Of a stretch of DNA of 64,000 bases, positions 1 through 13,800 are shown in pieces; positions within the stretch are counted from its first letter, which is position 1; every line of letters begins with the position of its first letter. The position numbers were made by a program, and so were the translations under genes. The stretch is from Neelides folsomi (Eukaryota > Arthropoda > Collembola > Neelipleona > Neelidae), in the NCBI GenBank assembly GCA_034687125.1, contig JAQGBZ010000218.1, positions 43,619 through 107,618 on the forward strand, given 5' to 3'. The notes beneath the pieces are model-generated. The model did no database searches. It was not told where the DNA came from and worked only from the letters and a program-made list of their open reading frames with translations.

Positions 1-382
1 TCTTCAGTGTCTTTGTGAATGATATGGTAGGTAATTGGGGTGCAGAAGTGGAACGGAGGGTGGTTTATAGGAGGGCAGAAGTGAAACGAAGGGAGGTTTA
101 GAGGGGGCAGAAATGGAGTGGAGGGAGGTTAGAGAGGAATAAGTGGAACGGAGGGGGGTTAGAGGGGGACAGTATTGGAACGGAGGTGGGGGGGTTTAGA
201 GCCAAACAGAAGTGGAACGGAGGGATGAAAATAGTAGGACATGTAAGGACGAATTAATCGGACCATCTCCAAGGGTGCTTTCTTACATCCACGGTTTTGA
301 TGGTTACCACGGTTTCATGGGATACCGGTACTCGATAGGATACCGGAAAAGGGTGGACCCGTCGGGACGACGGATCCGCTAG
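1..382. repeat. G-rich minisatellite array with element-like right end
   Basis: About six degenerate copies of a 31-32 bp unit run from about 42 to 225, each centred on words like CAGAAGTGGAACGGAGG and TTTAGAGGG. The + strand is rich in G and nearly free of C. The array is followed at 300-382 by a segment with GGGATACCGGTACTCGAT and a terminal hairpin (stem CCGTCG/CGACGG, loop GGA, 357-371), then ATCCGCTAG. A related block ends in the same CCGCTAG at 1387, so both look like right ends of one repeat family. A Helitron 3' end (hairpin, then CTAG before T) or a degenerate inverted-repeat element are both possible. The left end lies outside the window. Confidence 0.7.
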
Positions 383-830
383 TTTTTATTATATAAAAAG
401 GAGTTTGAATTAATTAGTGGACACCATAACCATCCTGCCTTGATTGGCGACTTTACAGTAAAAATATTATTAAATTCGACACTGAACTGAATTTGTGCAC
501 CTATACTTAACATTCTGAGACTATTTTTCTGGAAAGTGACCCTGAGGATTCTAAATTTTTTTCTCATATTTGAGAAAATTAATCAAATATGGTTGAATTT
601 ATTTATTTTTTAAATCTCCAAGAGCATTTTAATGCATTTTATTGAATATTTTCAGTAAAAATTAATAAAATGAACGGAATGAACTTGGAGATTTAAAATA
701 TAAAGTCGTTTACTTATGAATTTTATCAGAAGTGAAAAAATCTTTTGAATCTTCAGGATCTCTTTTTGGAAAAATCCCCTGTAATCAGTAATCAATCTTT
801 AAGATTTTGTGGGGCTCTGGGTATTCGAAC
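383..830. other. AT-rich spacer between two repeat blocks
   Basis: Plain AT-rich sequence with no supported exon or RNA gene. It separates two related repeat blocks, so it is either older host sequence between two insertions or internal sequence of one compound element. Confidence 0.5.
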
Positions 831-1387
831 GGATGGCTTCTAGTGGCGGATTAAAGGTGGACTGAAACAATAGTTAAACGGATGAGGATTAGAGGGGAAC
901 AGAAATGGAACGGAGAGGGGTTTATAGAGGAACAGCATTGTAACAGAGGGGGATTTTAAGAGAATAGAATTCTAACGGAGGGGTGATCAGAGGGAGACAG
1001 AAGTGGAACGGAGGAGGGGATTAGAGGGGGAAAAAGTTGAACGGAGGGGGTTTAGAAGCTGAACGGAAGTGGTAAATAGGGGGGGGGAGTGAGAAACGGA
1101 GGGGGATTAGATGGGGACAGAAGTAGAACGGAAAGGGGAACAGAAGAAAAACAGATATTTGATGGATCCAGCTAATGGGGGTAACAGTTGGGATTACAAA
1201 CACCCAGTCGTACGTGGGATACCGGTACTCGATGGGATACCGACTTTCGATTGATTTGTTCCCATTTCTAAGACCCACGGGTTCGTGGGATACCGGTACT
1301 CGATGGGATACCGACTTTCGATTGATTTGTTCCCATTTCTAAGACACACGGGTTCGTGGGATACCATCGGGACGACCAATCCGCTAG
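831..1387. repeat. Second G-rich minisatellite and 71-bp tandem repeat
   Basis: About eight degenerate copies of the same GGAACGGAGGGG-type unit run from about 880 to 1145. From about 1211 to 1370 there is a tandem repeat with an exact 71-bp period: CGTGGGATAC starts at 1213, 1284 and 1355, and each copy contains GGTACTCGATGGGATACCG and TTGATTTGTTCCCATTTCT. The block ends with CGGGACGACCAATCCGCTAG at 1387, a diverged version of the terminus at 382. A possible left end is TAGTGGCGGATTAAAG at about 840. No transposase was seen. ORFs across the tandem repeat are artefacts of the period. Confidence 0.75.
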
Positions 1388-4300
1388 TGATGTAAAAATA
1401 TATTACGAGAAAGTATTTTCTTATAATTGGTAAGATGCCTGCGTTAATCTTTAAGTTTATCTTCCTATCCTACAAACAAAAGAAAAGTTCATTAGTCTTG
1501 TTATCATTCATTTTCTGGGTAATTTATGAATTTCACCATCTCAAAAGGAATTTTTGGGTTTTCTTTCACAATTTCCAAAAACAATCCTAAAAGTTCCACC
1601 ATTCACTAAAATCTTAATGAATGAACCCTTTGTATGAAATATGGAAAATAAACTCGGTTATTCCATTCGAAGTCGCAGATGGCCAAAACAAAACTCCAAA
1701 AGTGTACAATATGCTTCAATGCAATATGCCTCGTCTGGTAGAATGGCTTTACATTTAATGGAATGAAGGATGAGCTTTGAAGTGAAAACATTATTTATGG
1801 AAAATGGAATTCTTTTAACAGATTTTAAAGGGTTAGGTTCGAACTGTGGATTTAGTAGAACACACAGGAAGAGGATTGATTCCATTAGCTCTCGCCATAA
1901 GAAAAACAAAGAGCAAGGGATGGAGTCAAAGCTTCATTTCCTAAATAAGTTAAATGCATGGTTTTCTTCTCTCGGCTTCATTAGAGGATGGAGGCGAAAT
2001 GTGATGAGGCTCTAAAGGCCCCGTCACCGTCGCTGCCCTCCGGTCGTCCCACTTCCCACTTCAACCTTTTCTGTTAACCTTCTCTCCATAAATCTACAGC
2101 TTTCACCCAAAGGCCTCTCAAGTCATCCGCTAATCCTCAGAGGATCTTGAGTTCAACCTCTCGACATTCCCAGAAAAAAGAATAAATCTCAGCTTCATCT
2201 CCAATCCCCAGCTTCCAACCCTCCTCATTACTTATCTTAATGAGGGAAGGGACAAATGACACAGCCAGTGCCGCCTTAATGAACAAGGGCCCTTATTTTA
2301 ATTATCCCCTTTTCCCATCAGCTTTGTGTAGGAGGAAAAATAAATCGCAACTCAATCAACATACTTTTGAAAAATAAAGACATTTTTCTCTTCAACTTGA
2401 ATTTCCCTTTCCTGTTATTTTTTAATTTCCTTAATGGGATTTTATATAACTATACAGTAATGATGAAACATTAGACCTGTAATACATATAAGTTTGCATT
2501 ATGTATGATTCTTACATAATATATCACATACAAACAGATATCTGTACTTACAAATATTTCATGACATTCAAATGTACTTGTTGGGAGAATTCGTGAAAAC
2601 TTACAAGTAAAAAAATATGTGGAATAAATTCATTGAATTATTCTGCAGACCCCAAATCACGTTTCACCAATAAGAAAGAAAATGAGTTAATATAAAACTC
2701 ACGGATTATAAAATACACAGTGATTGGGATTGGAAATTCCGAATCATGGACAGGATAACCCAATCGCTCATTGTTACAATCGAAATTGTCATTGACTCAA
2801 TTCATTATTGAATGATTAGGACGAGGGATGAATTGACCAAAGCTGGGCCTCCCACAGATGAATATCCTATCCTTTCCATTTCAAATCAAAGATGACGGAG
2901 GAATTAAGGCTAATGGGAACACGAGGCTTTAATGGACAAAGAAAGGGGTGAGGAGTTAAGAGAATGAGTATGATCCTCATCAGGACATAATGTCGTTAAA
3001 CGAATGTTTGAGCGTTCTTCACAAGCCTGTCGGACTGGAAGAAGGGATTAGACAAGTTGAAAAGAAATGTGAAACGTTAAATCTCTGTATATCATCTGGA
3101 TCTCTGAGAGATGAGGAGTTATTATGAACACTCATTCTTCTGCTGTTGGATGTGTACGTAAGTGGGGTTAATGGCGTGTGGTGTGTCTTCCTTTTAAGGC
3201 ATCCTCAAGGGGAGATTTGGACCTGAGGAGGATGGAACAAACTCTTCATATTAACTGTGAGCGGAATAATGAAGCCCCCTTCATCTTCCCTATCCATCTA
3301 ATGTCTCGTTTAAGTGCAACAATGGTCTTCTTCTTCCTCCTTTAATTCCTCCCTCATAAAGAATATCTTTAGGCGCGACTTTGCTTTCAAAGAACTAAAT
3401 GAACCTGTTCAACTCCAATTCAAGTCCAATCTACGGATTAAACATTTTACACAATGTAGTGCAACAATTAAGTTTAGTACATAATATTTATACGAGTTCG
3501 TGAAATGCAGGTGTGGATCAAATATTCAAAACTGGATGGAAATGAGATTTCATACAAATAATTTATTGCATTTTCAGCTATAGGTACCTTTTAACTTGAT
3601 ACACTTTTTGATTCATAATTCAAAGATCTTCTTCCAACTTTTAAGCCTGATTTTTTGAATTTTACTCACAATGTCAGTAGTAAGAGTTTTAACAAGTTGC
3701 TCCATATTTTGATAATTGACATTTGGGGAGTTAGGTTCGTTTGTTTTGACAAACTTTCGTTCCATTCGTGAAAATAATAGTGAAAAATAATGAGTTGTAC
3801 ATGGAATGCATACATTATTGGGTTGTCTTGAAGTAAAGAAGTTTGTAGAAGCTTTCGAATAAGTTCATTTTTCCTGAAGTGAAGAAGACAAACTTCCTTT
3901 TTCACATAAACAAACCTATAAAAATAGAGAAATAATGGTAATATATTGTATAAATATTTATTTTTATTATGCATATAGCATCATGCAAACAATAAATACC
4001 AAGAAGCTGGAAAGGAATATATTTTATAAATACATTTACATAATATATTTATGTATGAATATATGGAATATCCTGTTTTATTGGTAATCCAGCACAAAAA
4101 AATCCATAAGTGATAAATAGGAAATTCATAAAGAATTATTGCTTATGCCCATTTTAAGAGTTTAATCATTTATTGTAATTTATTAAGATAATTAATGTGC
4201 GTACATATTCCTTCACTGTGAGATGAATTGTAAGAAGTCTGGGTTTATCAGAGGATCGAGTAGTAAGAGAAGAGTGAGAAAAGGATCCTGGAAGAAGAAA

Positions 4301-7300
4301 AGAAGGGACATAAAAGGAATACATTGATTTAAGACGATCCTCCTTTTCTTAGGATTATTAACACTTGAGGAGTCAATAGCTAAGGCCATCCAGACACCCT
4401 CAGCCTCTCTTTACTGTCAAGTCTTTTGCTTTATGAATGTCCCATATTCTCAAATGTTGAAGAACCATTATATCCATATGTATGTATGTACTTATACTAT
4501 TATGTCTGTATGTAAGAAGTATACCCTAACTTCAAATGCATCCCTTCACATATTTCTCATTACTTTTAACAAAGTCTTGGGGCCTTTTATCGCTCTTTCA
4601 GTTAGTTTGCGTTGGGTCTTCAAGGAAGGCGGAGAGGAAACTTCTTGGCTTCCTCCCTCCTGTAACCTTTTAAGTCTACAATCAAGTACAGCACATACAC
4701 CAGAGTGTTCTTCACTTGTACACATTAAATCACTCATATACAGATATGACTATTGGACTCATTTCTTAAGTTTAAGAAGCCATTGTAGTTTTAAACTATA
4801 GCTTATAACTCTTTAAAACTTTCAACACTTCATTCTCCAAATGTGTCCCTTGGGATCTCATTATTGTGTTTGTCTTGGGGAAAATGTGCCTCTTATTTCT
4901 CCCTCCTCCACTCGTTGATCATTTTGGAGGGAAAAGGCCGAGTGAGGTCAGAGTCGAATCTCTCATCGCTTCCTTCTTCGATTAGTCAGAATTGTTATGG
5001 TCAACTTTGACTCATTGGAAAAGAACGCAAGAGGAGGAGCGGCCCAAGTGCATTTAATAATATAATACTCAACTTCACACATCGTGTTGTTGGTATAAAG
5101 ACGAACCTCCAATTTGCATTAAGAAAATGCGTCATCGAGTAGGCATTAGAGAGCCATTTGATTCAAAGGCAGAGAAGGTTGACTGCAGGAGGTTCGAGTG
5201 AAGGCTTACCAAGGAATCCTTTGCTTCGTGTTTAGTGTGTTCTCCGACTTCAGAGTTGTGCATTCGCCTTCTTCTTCTCTCTACTCCTATCCATTAAATA
5301 TATACCATTTGTTCCTTTATCTTTTATTGAACTTTTCATAGTTTTGTGATTACATTCCGCATACTATCAATTTCCTTTTATTTAACACTTGATCCTACAT
5401 ATTTGTATTTGTTTAAACTAAATATAATATTAGCTAACATATAACTGTTACATCCTAAAAGAATTTGAGCAATAATTTCAAAATCAAGATAATAAGGTAA
5501 TTGAAAATGTTTCTTTTCAATATGAATCTTAGGTTTAAATTAAGAATAGAGAAAATTAAACAAAATTGTATGTTTTATTTAATGTTAGAGCATTGTACTA
5601 GAGTACTTTTATTAATGCTAGATAATATTTTATTTTATAATAACATAATTCGCAGATTACATTTTTTGATAAATATTGTACTGACAATGAAAGCTAACAA
5701 TTGTTTAGTTTGCATTGGTAAAGCTTGAATAAAGCCTACAGAGATAATATAAAGTAACTTTAGTTGTTATTCATTGAAATTCAAGTATTAAATGTATAAT
5801 TTATAAAGTTATAAGTTGAGAGTGTGGTAATCCGAGAATACAGTCGATAAAATGTTCCAGCTTGTCAGATCAGTAAACGCAAAGAGTGCAAAGTTATAAA
5901 GAATTTACTTTTTGATTAATTTACATACCCGTCTTTAATACTTTTTGAATCGAATGAAAAACTTGCAAAAATATGAGATAAGTATAAAAATGAAACTTTA
6001 GAGTTTGCACATCCTCATGATATTAAAAAATATCTATTTACATTCGCGATATCATTTCTATCTATGAGTGTAGAATTTTAGGAGCTTATTATATAAGTAT
6101 ATGTGGGATAGCGTATTATCATTTTTATTGCTCATCAAAGTTAAGAAGTAATACTGTCGATAAAAACATAATCTGTATTTTTGAATTTCAGGGAATGATA
6201 GTGTGAAATCAAAAAATTGACGCCTGTTAAGCCGTAGTGAAGTGTAAGAGCAATAAGTGGATTTGACCATTGTTTCCTCCGAAGCCCATCCAAAAGGAGG
6301 CAAATGAAAAATTATCCAGCAGAGAAGTTAATGAAAGTTACACAATCGCTTTTGTCTCTCATCAGAAGCTATCATCCAATTTAAACACCACGTGTGGATC
6401 CTTGTTGACTTTATATGAGAGTGGAGGGAGAAGTCATTACAAGAACCAAGAAGCGTATCTCCCTCATTTCTATCCCTTAAATCCGGTTAGACCAATTGAC
6501 CATTAAAACTCCCTCTCATCACTCACATCTTTTGACCCAGACCTTTTCTCTCGTTTTTGAACTCTCATTTATTCATTCTCTGCCGGCAGGACTAATTCGT
6601 CCAAACGAACCGATTCATCTTTTAAACCAACTACCATTTTTTATCCACCTGCAATCCAACAAATTGAACTCGTACACACACAGTTACACAAAGAGATTCA
6701 AATATTAACTGTCTGGTCTTATCGCTCTGCATCTCATCGTAATAGAATCAGAAAATTGAGAATTTAAACTCTGTGAAAGATCTTTGAAGGAAGAATCAAT
6801 CAATGAAGGAGTCCCGGAGTGAACGGATCTGTTGAAGAGTGAAATATTGTCATTTGGAAGATCAAGGGTTCCATTGTCATCTCTCCTCCTATAGATGAAG
6901 TAAAGATTGCCGGTTGGATATCTTCTGGCATCCGTGTCATGTCACCAATGTTCCAAGGCCCCTCGAGCGACAAGAACTAATAAGGTATAGGAACAACTGT
7001 GAAGATCCCTTTTCCGCCCTCTGACTCAATAGAGCAATCATCCCTTATAAAGTGGAAGGGGAAACGAAGAAACTATTGTTTGAACTATCGTCTCGAAAGC
7101 TCTTCTCGGGAACCGAAAAGAGAATTAACGAATGACTGTATGAAAATACCAAAGTAGTTATATAATATTGAAGATATATCCTTATTGTGAAATTATACAA
7201 CTGTTTGTTAAAAACCTAAGCTCCAATGCTCTCTCACTGGAGACGTCGACTTTGAGTGGAGAGCAAATTGACACTATTCCTCTTCGGCATCTTCTCAAAG

Positions 7301-7705
7301 ACATGAAATAACTTAAAAATGTTTAAAGTCCATATAACCCATTGAGTTCGATTGTAAAACTTGTCTTGAATTTTAAAGAGTTTACATTGAATTTAAAGTT
7401 TGAGGATTCAAAGTTTGTTTTTACATCAATATAAAGAAATTATCCTTTGTAAAAAATTGTGAGAAGATATCTGAAGAAGGAGGGCGAGAAAGCAAACGAG
7501 TTATGAGGTGAATGTTGAAGAGTGGAGGATATTTAATTTAATAATCGGGTTGGATTCATCGAGGGAGCAACTTGGAATTACTTGCCCGAGTCCTGGGGTT
7601 TGATTCATTCCTGTATTTGAGTGTCAATCAACTGGGAGAGGAGGCGAAATATTTTAATGAGAAGAGCACAACTTGGCTCAAACTCCCACATTTTTTCAAA
7701 TCAAA
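1388..7705. other. Non-coding region upstream of Cas
   Basis: About 6.3 kb, mostly AT-rich. Short ORFs here have no recognisable domain or splice context. Two G-rich to C-rich strand switches are visible, near 2,010 (2041-2160 has 14 G and 43 C by hand) and near 6,460 (6481-6600 has 13 G and 36 C). The second lies about 1.2 kb before the Cas start codon and could be its promoter with a spliced or long 5' UTR. One of the only two CACCTG/CAGGTG E-boxes in this half of the window falls in it (6647); the other is at 3508. Confidence 0.5.
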
Positions 7706-7870
7706 ATGAAGGGTAAAGAAGGGGGTCTGCTGGCTCGGGCCCTTTATAACAATTTATCAGTGGAGACTTCCAATGAACTTTATTTCAAAAAAGGCGATAT
7801 TCTTACAGTCATAGAATTTGATTCAGATGAACAAAAGGGATGGTGGCTCTGTGTTCTTCGTGGTCAAAGG
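7706..7870 (+). CDS. Cas exon 1: start codon and most of SH3
   Basis: 55 codons from ATG to donor AGG|gtaagt. It encodes ALYNN (12-16), an ELYFKKGD segment and GWWLC (45-49), the usual SH3 ligand-surface landmarks. The reading frame is open a further 33 nt upstream but holds no other ATG. A 5' non-coding exon further upstream cannot be excluded. Confidence 0.93.
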
Positions 7871-10800
7871 GTAAGTTTAAAGAATTTAATATATATTAAT
7901 AATTATATATTTTAATAAAATAAGTCATAAAATCAATCTGATATTGAGTATTAAGCAAATATTTATTAAAATCTCAAACAAAAAGCGATACATGTTATTA
8001 TTAAACTTGAAATACAATGATAATCATTGTTGTTATTATTTATTTATTTACTAATCCATGATTGTTTTAGCATGTATTTATTGGAGTAAACTCTTATTTA
8101 TTTACATTTGTTATAAGTTACATATTGTGGCAATGCTACTTCTTTCTACTACCAGAACCTAGTTAATTAATTAAAATACTTAGTTAAACTCTAAAGATGA
8201 TCGATCGCCTACTCAATCAATAAACAATTAAACTCAAAATAATACGAGCACAAATATAATTATTAGTTTATTATCTTGAAAATGGGAACAGTTCGGACAG
8301 GGGCAAAAATTGCGACCTCACAAGCCGACTTCTAAATTACAAGCTACCATTGGTCTTTCCAGGGATCCCTGGCTTCATCCTCTTCGGAGGGTGATGATGA
8401 GTTGGAGCGGGCAGTGAGATAATTAGAAAGCTCCACTTGGACAGATTAATTATATAACAAAGACACGGGGGAAAATCACTTAACACAAAGGAAGATTTAT
8501 ATAAGTGGGATAACTCACGTTCGGGCAATGGGCAATGAATTGACAAAGCGACACAAATTGAACCCATCTCGTGGTTCAAAAAACAAAGGGGACAGTAGGT
8601 GGGGTTTAATGGGCTTCAATAGGTATTCGGGTAATTAATAAACGGGCCAACCCTCAATATAAATCTACTAGGGGATGTAGGGCAGAGAGGGACGCAAGTA
8701 AAGATTAAACTGGAGTAAGAGGGGAGAAATTTATTGAAGAGTAAATGAGTCTTAATTGATGCTGTTCTTTCAATGGCTAAAGATCATCCATCATCTCATT
8801 TCATTCATTCTCATAATTTTGACTGATACATTTGCTAAACTACTTATAATGGCTATAAAATATCTATAAAACTTCATTCCATTATAGGTTAGTAGTTCTG
8901 TTCCTGCTTATACATACTTGTATTCTCTGTTCGTTGAATGTAAATGTATACACGTATATGTAGTGTATGCCATATAGAATTGTGCCCTAGTAAGATTTAT
9001 TACTCAAATTACTTAAAATCTAGCTCGAGTGATGACTTCCACTCAATTAGCCATCTTTAAACACTGCGGAATATGTATCTGCAAAGTTAAAGAGATCACT
9101 TAATTGAGAAATCGTTGAGAAATGAACCTAATGGATGTCAGAGTTTATGCACTAGACGATTTGTATAATCTTTATCATCAACAAACTTTTTATTATTTGA
9201 CTTAAACATTATGATAGTACATTTATAAATATTATTTATTAGTACTAACATTAAATACAGATAAAGGTTAATTATGTAAGTAGACTTTGAATACATATGA
9301 TTTGAATTTCTATATTTATGAAGGATTGTATTGATTTTTGAAAGGTAGCTTTAATGATATTTTTGGATATTTTACAGGGTCTATGTCCCGGCAATTACTT
9401 GGAACTCGTCGATGACAAATTTTCACTTCCGTCCGAGGTGAGATTTCTTTTCCTTTTTCCTTTATTGTAAATTAAACATTTGCACTTTGGAGTTTCCCTT
9501 TGAAAATTATATTTGAGGACAATTTAACTGTAAAGTTATTTGCATAAATGATTAGTTTTTAAGTGTTAATGTATGTTTAAAACACTATAATGAAATTAGA
9601 AAGTTAAAAGTTTTTTGAGTCATGAATTCCCTAAAAAAGTTGCGACCAGAAAATTCAAAGGAAACATGAACTTAGGGTTCTACAAATAACATTAACATTA
9701 ATTATTTTATATTTAATGTTATACTACCAATTTGTAAGTATGATGTGTCATATTTGGCTATTTATGTTCATACAAATGCAATGCTACAATTTCAAAATAT
9801 ATAAAAACATAAATATCGTATAGGCAGCGCATATCAAAATATTTATTCTTATTAACCACAATTTACTTATTTTCTTGTTTTAAAGAGAGGATCAGTGAGT
9901 CGTATTAATTATTTAACGAGATGACTCATATCATATACAACTTATAAATATATCACTTTGACTTTGAATATGTATAATGGAAAACAAATGATAAATCATT
10001 ATAAGAAGTTATCAGACTTATGTGATAATAATGACAAATTACATAGAGTACATGGTAGACATGATATTTGTTCTTTTCTTAATTACTTTTAAAATTATTT
10101 TTGTGAATGGATTAAATCCACCAAGCTACCATAATGTACATGAGATAAGTTAACTATTTTCTGTGTTATTAAAATCTACCTATCGTAAAATGACGACGAA
10201 ATTAATAAATTACCTTCAATATTAGGTAATAAAATCTATTGTCCTTGCTAAACAATTTTTACATAAGTGGCTACCCCCAGATTCCATAAACAATATGCTT
10301 GATAAAATAAGTTAGAATCAATTACCATTAAAGTTGTGTTGTGAAAATGTTTATAACCTACGAATTAAGCACAGATAAAAATTTATTACCAAATATCTTT
10401 AGAGATACTTGAAATTAAAACTTTTATTTTGAGTTTATTTACAGATATAATGTATGGTATTGTCTGTATATGCAATGATTCAACTCGAAAGCCTTCAGAG
10501 AATGACGAATATGAAACAATACATCAGTTGCACTTTAATACACAAACAATACTACCAATATTAGATTAACCTTCAATATTTTAACCACATTTCATATTCA
10601 ATAGGTAATCATACTTGATACTAAATCAAATAAGTAAATTCCAATTAATCATTATGCATTTGAAATTATTCTTTCTTCTTTATGTTTAAAAAACTCATGC
10701 TTTTTTTAAAATTATTTTATTCGAAGATTTATCTGATATTTGTAATCTTTCAAGTCATGTATTTTTTAGGAACTTTATATGTAACGATAATAATTCATCT

Positions 10801-13800
10801 TCTGAAGGTGACCTTAAGAAAAACACCTTGACTTTACAACCCATTATACATTATTGTATTAGCGATAAGTCTTTAAGACACATTTTACCTATCAAAGCTT
10901 TTAGTTTATATGGATGTATGATAAATTTATAAGAACTTTGTTCTTTGCGATCAAGTCGGTAGTCTCAGTTGAGTATTTCCTTTGAAAATTGCCTCTTTAT
11001 TTATTCGAAGACACGATCATTGTAATGAATTCGGGGTCTGCAAGATCGGAAAAATGCAAGTTGCTTAAATTTGCATATACACTAACTCTCATATAATATT
11101 ATTTCCCTCTGGGTCTACGGCCTTTCATGAAGCCATATTTAACCCCAGGCTCGTCTTCTCACTTTTTTCAGACCTGAGGAGTAAATCCCTCATTAATAAT
11201 TCAAGACTTCTTAAACCTTCACAATCAGATTTCTCAGATCAAAATTCAATACTTTTATATAGGAGAAGCCAATAAGAATTTGACAATGATTGAATTGAAC
11301 CTTGAGAAATCATAATAGAACATTATATTTTTATGCATTATATTAATCGCTTTAGTTGTATGTAGACTCACTTGAAAAAATCGATAGTTTGAAAAAATAT
11401 GTTCCATTTAGCGCCTTGTGTTATATGATAGTTTCAAAAATACTGCATAATGCTACTTACTGCAGGGATGTTTTACACACATTTCCATTTCTAATCGATA
11501 CGCTTGGGTAATTATCAAGTTTTAACTTATCGCATTAAAACTTAAACGATAGATATTTTCATTTAAATGATCAAAAGTAAGTTAGTAATCTGAATTTAAT
11601 TGCCTCTGTACAAATTCTTCTCTGCATAATTACTAAATTTTAGTTTTGCAGAATAAAATATGAACTGCGTGCAGGTATTCGTATAAAATAATTCATGGTA
11701 TTACTTTCTTAAAATTATAATTTAAGCACTTCTACTACTTATTTAGTAAAATTTTAATGTTGTGGGTATTAACCTGTTAATTGGATATATCAAATTGGCT
11801 TCTAAACACGATAGAATTTAATTCATACTTTTTCTCATTACATTTCATTGAAATAAATAAATATAAAGAAAGAAGATTCCTAGTGTGTAAAATGGGTTGA
11901 ATTGCCCACAAAAACAAAATGATATGTCCTGTGTCCAGCTATTACTCCTTTGGAAAGCGGAGAACTCGACACAAAGATGATTTCTTCAAGGGAAGAATAT
12001 GGGAGTATAAAAAGTAATGGTTGCGCTTACAATCATCTTCTCCCTCAATTCTTGTAATGAATGCCCTCGTGAGCAATTTGTATGGAAATCTTCATCTTTA
12101 CTCATCGGCACAAAGGGTGTGCAGGTGAAAAGAATTCGGTGGAACATTAAAATAATCATAATACTCAAACTTGAGATTTCAATCTAAAATATAATGAAAA
12201 GGAAATAATGAGTTTCTGGTTCCCTCACACTTATTCTCTTCTACGAGTGTTCTGAGTGTAATATGAGGACATTATAAACAAAATATATTGTAAGTTGTAT
12301 AATAATGACTATCACCTCCGTTGCATCTCAAGTTCCTGCTGTCACCCTCCTATAAAACATAATAAAAACTTACCTTCTTTCATTAATTCTGAGATTAAAT
12401 CACTACGACTAGCCGACTAGGCAAACCAGACCTGGCATCCATAATGGCTTAGCATGTCGGGTAAAATAGCAAAAAACCGATGGGTCAAAAGATTTTGTAA
12501 GTTTTGACGGGGTTGGAAAAAAATCTTTAACACATAAATTGACCGATAAAGAGCTCCCGTTCCTTTAATGAATACAAATGACACATGAGGTTTAACACTT
12601 TAGATCATTAAGTGCGTCTCAAGTTTCACAAGCGAAAGGGTTTGAAAGTTTTTCCTTGAGTCTTTCTGAATAAATAAACATCATGAAAAAACAAAAAAGG
12701 CTAGGGATAATCTTTAAGAACCCATTTTTATATTCTTAAGTTCTATTAGCTATTCTAATTTCCCCATTATTCTAATAGAATAACTGACTGATTCAACATT
12801 GGTAATTAAAAAATTTTAAAAATGGTCATAATATGAATACGTGCAAGAATTTTTCAAGAGGAGTTAAAATGGCGTTGTAAAAGAACTTATTGCAAGTTGC
12901 AAGGGATGCGACAAATTCTTTTGTCATGTTAATGAGAGATAGTGGGGATGATCGGTATATGGTTAATACATGGAGTTGCATAGAAAGTAAATATACCCGA
13001 GCGCATGGTTTCGGATTTTACGTTCTTTATTCCCCACCCCGATTCCGGTAGAATGTTGAGTTCGGGCCTCAGCTGTGTGTGGAGTTCTCCGCTCCCCAAA
13101 CTCACCCTTTCTGCAGCAACAATCTCTGACTCATTCATTTCTCCCTTGTGCTCATTCTGTCATTCTTATTCCAAGTATCAAAATTAGAACAAAATATTAA
13201 CAATATTATTTTAATTCCCGTGTATTGTGATTTATTAATAATGATGAGTAACAAAAAAGGAATTTTTACTCTGACAAGATAAAGGGAATTCATTTTACTA
13301 CACCTCTTTAAGGTTTGTTGACAATTTGTTGGCTCATGAGAATTTTGTGCGCGTGGAGATTTTGGCAGAACAGAACATTGCATGGAATAATTTTACAATC
13401 GCAATTGCTCCCGATCACTCAAAATTTACTAGTACAATATGACTCGAATTGTTCTATTTAGAATGAATGTATTGATTATACTATACTGATAATTATGACG
13501 TAATGTACATAATATTCACATTAATTCAATATATCTTGTCTAATATAATTTTTATTACTTATTTTCAGGAAAAAGAAATTGAAAGAATTAGCTCTGATTC
13601 TGGATTAAGTGATCCAATTGAAAATTATGACGTTCCACGATCACATATATCAAGAGCAGATGAATTGAGAAGAATTGAAACCTCAGCTTCTGGCTCGGAC
13701 CTCTACGACGTTCCTAGAAGTTCCCTCAGCGTTATTGATGATAAGAGAAAAAGAGATAGCGGATTCTCATATACTTCCCAAGGATCATCACTTCTCTTTT

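Noticed and set aside
1021-1379. Minus-strand ORFs with repeated peptide NGNKSIESRYPIEYRYP
   Set aside because: The peptide repeat is just the 71-bp DNA tandem repeat read through.
1770-2015. 81-codon plus-strand ORF
   Set aside because: No recognisable family; it ends at a strand-composition switch and shows no splice partner.
6148-6170. TAATACTGTCGATAAA resembling the start of miR-8/200
   Set aside because: Only the first ten bases agree and no matching star arm or hairpin is visible upstream.
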